The notes under the pieces: generated by a model | What the model was told of the DNA's origin: nothing | The model's input: the letters and a program-made list of their open reading frames with translations, nothing else | Databases searched by the model: none | Part shown: one piece after another, positions 59,815 to 64,000 of the stretch | Layout: the number at the start of each line of letters is the position of its first letter | How positions within the stretch are numbered: the stretch's first letter is position 1 | Made by a program: the position numbers and the translations under genes | From: Peptostreptococcaceae bacterium VA2 | GTDB lineage: Bacteria; Bacillota; Clostridia; Peptostreptococcales; Peptostreptococcaceae | Direction: 5' to 3' | DNA: 64,000 nt | Assembly (NCBI GenBank): GCA_000686145.1 | Contig: JMMB01000007.1 | Location: forward strand, 1,178,001-1,242,000

Positions 59815-61074
59815 ATGGAAGTAACAACTTTTGGAGCTTTATTTGGGCTTTTTATAGGTATTATATTAATAATAAAAAAATTCCAACCAGTATATAGTTT
59901 AATGCTAGGTGCTTTTATTGGAGGAGTAGTAGGAGGAGCTAACATATCTCAAACTGTAGACTTTATGATACTAGGTGCTAAGGATATTTCACCTTCTATA
60001 CTTAGGGTATTGGCATCAGGTGTTTTAGCTGGATGTTTGATAAAGACTGGAGCGATAGATAAAATATCTGAAGAAATAATAAGGTTATTAGGTACTAAAA
60101 AATCTATATTAGGAATAGCACTATCTACAATGATTTTAGCTGCAGTAGGAGTTAACTTAGATGTAGCTATTATTACAGTAGCGCCAATAGGCCTATATAT
60201 AGGTAAGAAACTCAAATACTCTAAAATGGCAATATTATTAGCATTAGCAGGGGGAGGAAAAGCTGGAAATATAATATCACCCAATCCGAATACTTTAGCA
60301 GTAGCAAATAATTTTAATGTGGAATTGTCTAGCGTTATGATTGCAAATTTAATACCTGCTATTTGTGGTATTTTAATAACTGTATTTATGGCTAAGCTTA
60401 TAATTAATAAAGGTAGTGAAATAGAAATTAATGAATGTGAAAAAAATAATAAAAAATTACCTAGTTTGAGTTCATCTTTAATAGGTCCTTTAGTATCGAT
60501 AGGATTATTATTTGTAGGAAATGTTTCTAGTATAGTTATAGATCCAATAATAGCACTTCCAATAGGTGGAATAGTGACAGTTATAGTGACAGGCAATATA
60601 AAACGCACAAGTGAATATTTATCTTATGGACTTAGCCAAATGCAAGGTGTTTGTATACTTTTAATTGGAACTGGAACTTTAGCTGGAATAATTCAAATGT
60701 CAGAATTACAGCAAAGTACAATATCTTTATTAGAAATATTAAATATTCCACAATTTTTATTGGCTCCAATTTCAGGAATGTTAATGTCACTTGCTACAGC
60801 TTCATCTACAGCTGGAGCAACTATAGCTTCATCTACATTCTCAAAAGCTATAATAGATTCAGGCTTATCAACTATTGCTGGAGCATCTATAGTAAACGCA
60901 GGGTCTAGTGTATTTGAGCAATTACCTCATGGGTCTTTATTTCATACAAGTGCTAAGAGTGTAAACATAGATATAACTGAACGATTTAAGTTAATACCGT
61001 ATGAAATGTTAGTAGGTATTGTTATGACTGTAGTATCGACAATAGTTCAATTAACAGTATTTAAAACAATATAA
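59815..61074 (+). CDS. GntP family permease
   Basis: The 419-residue protein has about twelve membrane segments and GntP-family features: GLFIGIILIIKKFQPVYSLMLGAFIGGVVGG, GVLAGCLIKTGAIDKISEEIIRLLG, LAGGGKAGNIISPNPNTLAVANNF and ASSTAGATIASSTFSKAI...NAGSSVFEQLPHGSLFHTSA. GntP members import gluconate, glycerate or related hydroxy acids with protons. No sugar-acid kinase is beside it, so the substrate is open. The divergent XRE-cupin gene probably regulates it. SD AGGGGGAG precedes ATG 59815. Confidence 0.9.
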   Translation: MEVTTFGALFGLFIGIILIIKKFQPVYSLMLGAFIGGVVGGANISQTVDFMILGAKDISPSILRVLASGVLAGCLIKTGAIDKISEEIIRLLGTKKSILGIALSTMILAAVGVNLDVAIITVAPIGLYIGKKLKYSKMAILLALAGGGKAGNIISPNPNTLAVANNFNVELSSVMIANLIPAICGILITVFMAKLIINKGSEIEINECEKNNKKLPSLSSSLIGPLVSIGLLFVGNVSSIVIDPIIALPIGGIVTVIVTGNIKRTSEYLSYGLSQMQGVCILLIGTGTLAGIIQMSELQQSTISLLEILNIPQFLLAPISGMLMSLATASSTAGATIASSTFSKAIIDSGLSTIAGASIVNAGSSVFEQLPHGSLFHTSAKSVNIDITERFKLIPYEMLVGIVMTVVSTIVQLTVFKTI

Positions 61075-61347
61075 GTATGCAAAAGAAAATCAATCTAAAA
61101 TAAATATTAATTTTGGGTTGGTTTTTAGTGAAAAAAATATTTAAGATAGGTGAAATTAAGTTGGAAAATTCAGATTATATATTTAAAAATAAGGAAAATG
61201 TTATTTATAAGGTTTAATAGATATAAATATAAATACTAAATAAATACTGAAATAAATAATTAAATAAGGAAATAATTAAATAAAAAAATAATTAAAAAAA
61301 TAACTATTATAATATAAAAAAATAAGAAAAATTATCAAGTGAAATGC
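61075..61347. other. Gap before cation:proton antiporter gene
   Basis: A weak hairpin (AATCAATCTAAAA...TTTTGGGTTGGTTTTT, about 61088-61127) may terminate the permease transcript. From about 61230 to 61320 there is low-complexity AAATAATTAAATAA repeat sequence. No convincing gene. Confidence 0.45.
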
Positions 61348-61376
61348 TTGACTTACGTAAAAGTTAGGAATATAAT
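61348..61376 (+). promoter_or_regulatory. Promoter of cation:proton antiporter gene
   Basis: TTGACT (61348-61353), 17-bp spacer, TATAAT (61371-61376); a near-consensus sigma-A promoter 50 bp before the gene. Confidence 0.78.
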
Positions 61377-61425
61377 GTATTTTATCTAAAAAGATAAAAG
61401 AAAAATTAATGAAGAGGTGAATACA

Positions 61426-62676
61426 ATGGAAGAAATTGCAACTAATAATTTGTTATTAATATTTTCTGCTATTGCTATAACGGGTATAGTTTTAGGTAAA
61501 GTAAGTGAAATTATAAAAGTACCAGATGTAATCTTATATTTAATAGCAGGAATCATAATCGGACCAGCAGTGCTTAATTTAATTAGTATAGAGTCTTTCC
61601 CTATAGAGAATAACTTAATACTTACATTTGGTTCAGCATTTATATTATATGAAGGCGGTAGAGAAATAAATCTAAAAGTTTTAAATAAAGTAAAGCTAAG
61701 TGTTGGTATGTTGTCAACAGTAGGGGTTTTGATATCAGCAGGAGTAGTGGGATTATTTGCTCAAAAAATATTTGGGCTACCAATAATGACAGCTTTACTT
61801 TTAGGAGCAGTAATAGCATCTACAGATCCAGCAGCACTTATACCAGTATTTAAACAAGTAACAATAAAGGATAAAATAAAGCAAACTGTAGTTAGTGAGT
61901 CTGCTTTTAATGATGCAGTTGGAGCAATATTAGTTTCTACACTGCTTGGTGTTATAACAAGTGGACAATTTTCAGTAAGTAAGAGTATGGAAGAATTAAT
62001 AATATCGACAGTAGTTGGAATAACTGTTGGTATAGTTATGGGGTATGTATTCTCGCTTTTAATATGTGATAAAAAATGGGGAGTATTCCACTCATATGCA
62101 CCAATAATGTCTATATTAAAAGTAGCTTTAGCTTATGAATTAGCTGTACTTTTCCATGGTAGTGGATATATGGCAGTATTTATTGCAGGACTTATTGCAG
62201 GAAATAAGAAATTATTTGGACTTTGGGTTCCTGAATATGATTTTCATTCAGAACATTGCTTTAGAGAAAGTATTGGATCATTGTGTCGTATGGGAATATT
62301 TGTTGTATTAGGAACACAAGTTGATTTAGCAGCACTTTCAAAATATTGGGCACCAGCTCTTTTAGTAGTTTTAATATTAATGTTTGTGGCTAGACCACTT
62401 GTAGTTTTAATATCTACATCATTTGATAAACAAGCAAATTGGACGTTTAAAGATAAGTTATTCATGATGTGGGTTAGAGAAACAGGTGTTATACCAGCTG
62501 CCTTATCGGGTATAATAGTTTCTATGAAGTTACCAGGATATGAAATAATATCTTCAGTAGTATTTATGACTATACTTGTGACTCTTATAGTACAAGCTAG
62601 TACAACAAAGCTAGTGGCTAAAAAACTTGGAGTATTAGAACCAAGTAAAGAAGAAAAAGTAAAGTTCGTAGCTTAG
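61426..62676 (+). CDS. Cation:proton antiporter (CPA1/NhaP type)
   Basis: The 416-residue protein has about twelve membrane segments and CPA1 motifs: VPDVILYLIAGIIIGPAVLNL, FGSAFILYEGGREINL, GAVIASTDPAALIPVF (the ion-binding region with DPA), VVSESAFNDAVGAILVSTLLGVI and MMWVRETGVIPAALSGIIVS. It exchanges sodium or potassium for protons and helps pH and ion balance. GAAGAGG sets ATG 61426 rather than GTG 61417. It is monocistronic with a clear promoter and terminator. Confidence 0.93.
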   Translation: MEEIATNNLLLIFSAIAITGIVLGKVSEIIKVPDVILYLIAGIIIGPAVLNLISIESFPIENNLILTFGSAFILYEGGREINLKVLNKVKLSVGMLSTVGVLISAGVVGLFAQKIFGLPIMTALLLGAVIASTDPAALIPVFKQVTIKDKIKQTVVSESAFNDAVGAILVSTLLGVITSGQFSVSKSMEELIISTVVGITVGIVMGYVFSLLICDKKWGVFHSYAPIMSILKVALAYELAVLFHGSGYMAVFIAGLIAGNKKLFGLWVPEYDFHSEHCFRESIGSLCRMGIFVVLGTQVDLAALSKYWAPALLVVLILMFVARPLVVLISTSFDKQANWTFKDKLFMMWVRETGVIPAALSGIIVSMKLPGYEIISSVVFMTILVTLIVQASTTKLVAKKLGVLEPSKEEKVKFVA

Positions 62677-62713
62677 AAATATTGATTGAAAAATATTATT
62701 TTGAAATTAAATT

Positions 62714-62764
62714 TAACCTAGATATTATTCATCTGAAAAGTTGAATAATACCTAGGTTTTTATT
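62714..62764. terminator. Terminator between antiporter and DUF1540 genes
   Basis: AACCTAGATATTATTCA...TGAATAATACCTAGGTT stem with T-run on the + strand. Confidence 0.87.
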
Positions 62765-63070
62765 TTATTTTAATACAAAAGTTTCACAGCTAGCATTTTC
62801 AAGATTAATCTCAACATAGCTTGAAGCGCATCCCCCACTTATATTGTATTTGCAATTATTAGCGCAACAAGAAATATTTTGAGAGTTAGTTAAAGATATT
62901 TCACCACTATAGTTAGATAAATTAAAAGAAGTATTATCTTTAAATGTATCGCAATAAGTTTCGGGTGTTATAGAAGCTTCAAAGCCTTCTATTTTTATAT
63001 GAGAAGCATAACATTGCCCAGCCTTGTTAAATGAGCAGTTATGGTTTAAACAGTTTAAATTAGTTTGCAT
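62765..63070 (-). CDS. DUF1540 domain protein (two repeats)
   Basis: The 101-residue protein contains two copies of the DUF1540 unit: LNCLNHNCSFNKAGQCYASHIKIEG...CDTF and ISCCANNCKYNISGGCASSYVEIN...CETF. Each carries Cys residues spaced CxxxxC...C...C that probably bind metal. Such small proteins are common in clostridial genomes and have no established role. SD TAGGAGG precedes ATG 63070. Confidence 0.87.
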   Translation of the reverse strand: MQTNLNCLNHNCSFNKAGQCYASHIKIEGFEASITPETYCDTFKDNTSFNLSNYSGEISLTNSQNISCCANNCKYNISGGCASSYVEINLENASCETFVLK

Positions 63071-63177
63071 AAATTACCTCCTAAAATCAATTATATTAAT
63101 AGTATGGTAAAATTAAGAAAAATTAATCATTAATAATAAAAATTATATTATGCAAAATAAAATGTTGTATTTAAAAA

Positions 63178-63678
63178 TTATACTTTTTTCATTATATCTA
63201 AAAAATCTCTAACACTATCTAATATGTATTTTCCTTTATAATAATCCAGTTTTATATCCTCAAAATTATTAAAAGTTTTTACTTTAAGAGGTCTTTCTTC
63301 AAAAATATCTATGATATTGAAATCCTTATCAAGTATTGCAACAGTAGGACCTTTAAAGTCTTTAATATCTAATATTGGAGATAAAAATTTCTTACCACGA
63401 GCCATAGTTATAACAGATATGTTAAAGTTGGAATTTATATCACAAAACTTTTTTAATATACTTATATTAATTTGAAAATCAGGACACCAAATTTCACCTG
63501 AAACTAAAAAATTAATTTCTTTATCTATAGATGATATTTCTTTTATAAAATCATCGGATAAATTTATCCTAGAGTAGTTCTTAGGAATTCTAGCTCTTTC
63601 AGATTTAGTACCATCTCCAACGCAACTTTCAAAACTACATCCAATATCAAATAATTCTTTTATGTTCATGTTTATCAT
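63178..63678 (-). CDS. Thioredoxin-like family protein with single active-site Cys
   Basis: The 166-residue protein fits the thioredoxin_9-type family, with FLVSGEIWCPDFQINISILKKFCDINSNFNISVITMARG and FKGPTVAILDKDFNIIDIFEERP. The usual CxxC is reduced to WCPDF, leaving one Cys, so it may act by a monothiol mechanism or not be a disulfide reductase. GGAGGG on the - strand places the start at ATG 63678; an in-frame ATG at 63714 lacks an SD. It is monocistronic. Confidence 0.78.
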   Translation of the reverse strand: MINMNIKELFDIGCSFESCVGDGTKSERARIPKNYSRINLSDDFIKEISSIDKEINFLVSGEIWCPDFQINISILKKFCDINSNFNISVITMARGKKFLSPILDIKDFKGPTVAILDKDFNIIDIFEERPLKVKTFNNFEDIKLDYYKGKYILDSVRDFLDIMKKV

Positions 63679-63793
63679 TAATCTACCCTCCAATATAAAA
63701 TTTACTATAACCATACTATCATTAATGGAAACGTTTATCTATGTTTAAATAAAAAATATGTAAAACATAGTTAAATATAATTTGTTTTTGAAA

Positions 63794-63822
63794 TTTACAA
63801 TCAACCAATATTATGATAATAT
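63794..63822 (+). promoter_or_regulatory. Promoter of fluoride riboswitch transcript
   Basis: TTTACA (63794-63799), 17-bp spacer, TAATAT (63817-63822), about 17 bases before the aptamer. Confidence 0.55.
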
Positions 63823-63839
63823 ATAAACATAAAATATAT

Positions 63840-63886
63840 CGGCGATGGAGTTCGCCATCAAACGCGAAAGCTGATGACTCCTACTC
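63840..63886 (+). promoter_or_regulatory. Fluoride riboswitch (crcB motif)
   Basis: GGCGATGGAGTTCGCC, then AAACGCGAAAGC and GCTGATGACTCCTAC, match the conserved fluoride-aptamer blocks in order and spacing. The last block is also the 5' arm of the terminator stem at 63876-63914. Fluoride binding should hold it in the aptamer and prevent the terminator, turning the gene on. Confidence 0.93.
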
Positions 63887-63914
63887 TTAATAAGAGTAGG
63901 AGTCTATTTTTTTG
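63876..63914 (+). terminator. Fluoride riboswitch terminator
   Basis: GACTCCTACTCTTA and its complement form a strong stem followed by a T-run; its 5' arm overlaps the aptamer. Confidence 0.9.
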
Positions 63915-63946
63915 TTTTTTAAGTTTGAATTACTAGGAGGATAAGT

Positions 63947-64000
63947 ATGGTAACAGCATTAATAAGTTTAATCATAATAGGTGTTTTAGCAAACTATAGT
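63947..64000 (+). CDS. Fluoride-riboswitch-controlled membrane protein, 5' end only
   Basis: AGGAGGA precedes ATG 63947 and the frame reads MVTALISLIIIGVLANYS to the window edge. The start is a hydrophobic helix, so a membrane protein is likely. Fluoride riboswitches commonly drive FluC/CrcB channels, CLC-F antiporters or, less often, other transporters. Eighteen residues are too few to decide. Confidence 0.75.
   Translation, partial: MVTALISLIIIGVLANYS

Noticed and set aside
61128-61217. 29-codon ORF starting with GTG (KKIFKIGEIKLENSDY...)
   Set aside because: No proper ribosome binding site, low complexity and no recognised similarity; it also overlaps a weak terminator.
63727-63739. GGAAACGTTTATC as a cre or LacI-type site
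   Set aside because: Several mismatches to the cre consensus and no sugar gene nearby.

Overview
The window is AT-rich, gene-dense DNA typical of a low-GC, anaerobic, Gram-positive Clostridia. AGA and ATA codons are heavily used, GGAGG ribosome binding sites are strong, and several genes start with TTG. Supporting content includes a reverse rubrerythrin, a PfoR-type membrane protein, a secreted superoxide dismutase, lysine, TPP and fluoride riboswitches, and a spo0M relic. Peptostreptococcaceae (the Clostridioides, Paraclostridium and Romboutsia neighbourhood) is my best guess by inference. I cannot name the genus. No rRNA, CRISPR array, insertion sequence or prophage was seen.

Layout. 1-8.1 kb: end of a Nif3-like gene, a small holin-like gene, a YhgE/Pip protein, MntP, a PucR-type regulator beside an orphan UgpC/MsmK ATPase, an AIM24 protein and reverse rubrerythrin. 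8.2-12.5 kb: a catabolite-controlled alpha-glucoside locus (oligo-1,6-glucosidase, PTS EIIC/EIIB, EEP hydrolase) whose PTS gene carries an in-frame TGA. 12.8-19.9 kb: MscS, a VTT membrane protein behind PhoP-like repeats, a YdjM-like protein, secreted Fe/Mn SOD, a PucG-like aminotransferase followed by a fragment of an ECF S component, and AsnB.

20.0-31.8 kb is the most interesting block: three TerD paralogues, a P-type Ca-type ATPase, YceG, TelA, then a CitE-like lyase, a PRTase-TRSP protein, a StiP-PELOTA protein and a HAD phosphatase. This corresponds to the B. subtilis yceCDEFGH order with the TerC position (yceF) taken by the ATPase, joined to the predicted nucleoside-like-metabolite module of Ter stress systems.

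31.8-39.8 kb: aspartate 4-decarboxylase, a lysine riboswitch fused to a beheaded NhaC-family transporter gene, a pentapeptide-repeat protein with a channel-like tail, tRNA-Leu(UAG), a PfoR-like EIIC, a spo0M stub and three unknown genes. 39.8-51.1 kb: a two-component system, thioredoxin with an unusual flavin reductase, an ArsB/NhaD transporter, an alanine symporter, RecQ and DegV. 51.1-52.2 kb: a TPP riboswitch in front of decayed thiF and thiG.

52.3-64 kb: YqeB, XdhC and MoaA (molybdenum-enzyme maturation), PlsC, a SHOCT-like protein, an SH3-NlpC/P60 hydrolase, BioY with DUF1284, an XRE-cupin regulator divergent from a GntP permease, a cation:proton antiporter, DUF1540, a thioredoxin-like protein, and a fluoride riboswitch whose target gene runs off the window. 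A recurring theme is gene decay behind intact regulatory RNA or next to intact partner genes (lysine transporter, thiamine genes, ECF S component, spo0M, PTS EIIB).
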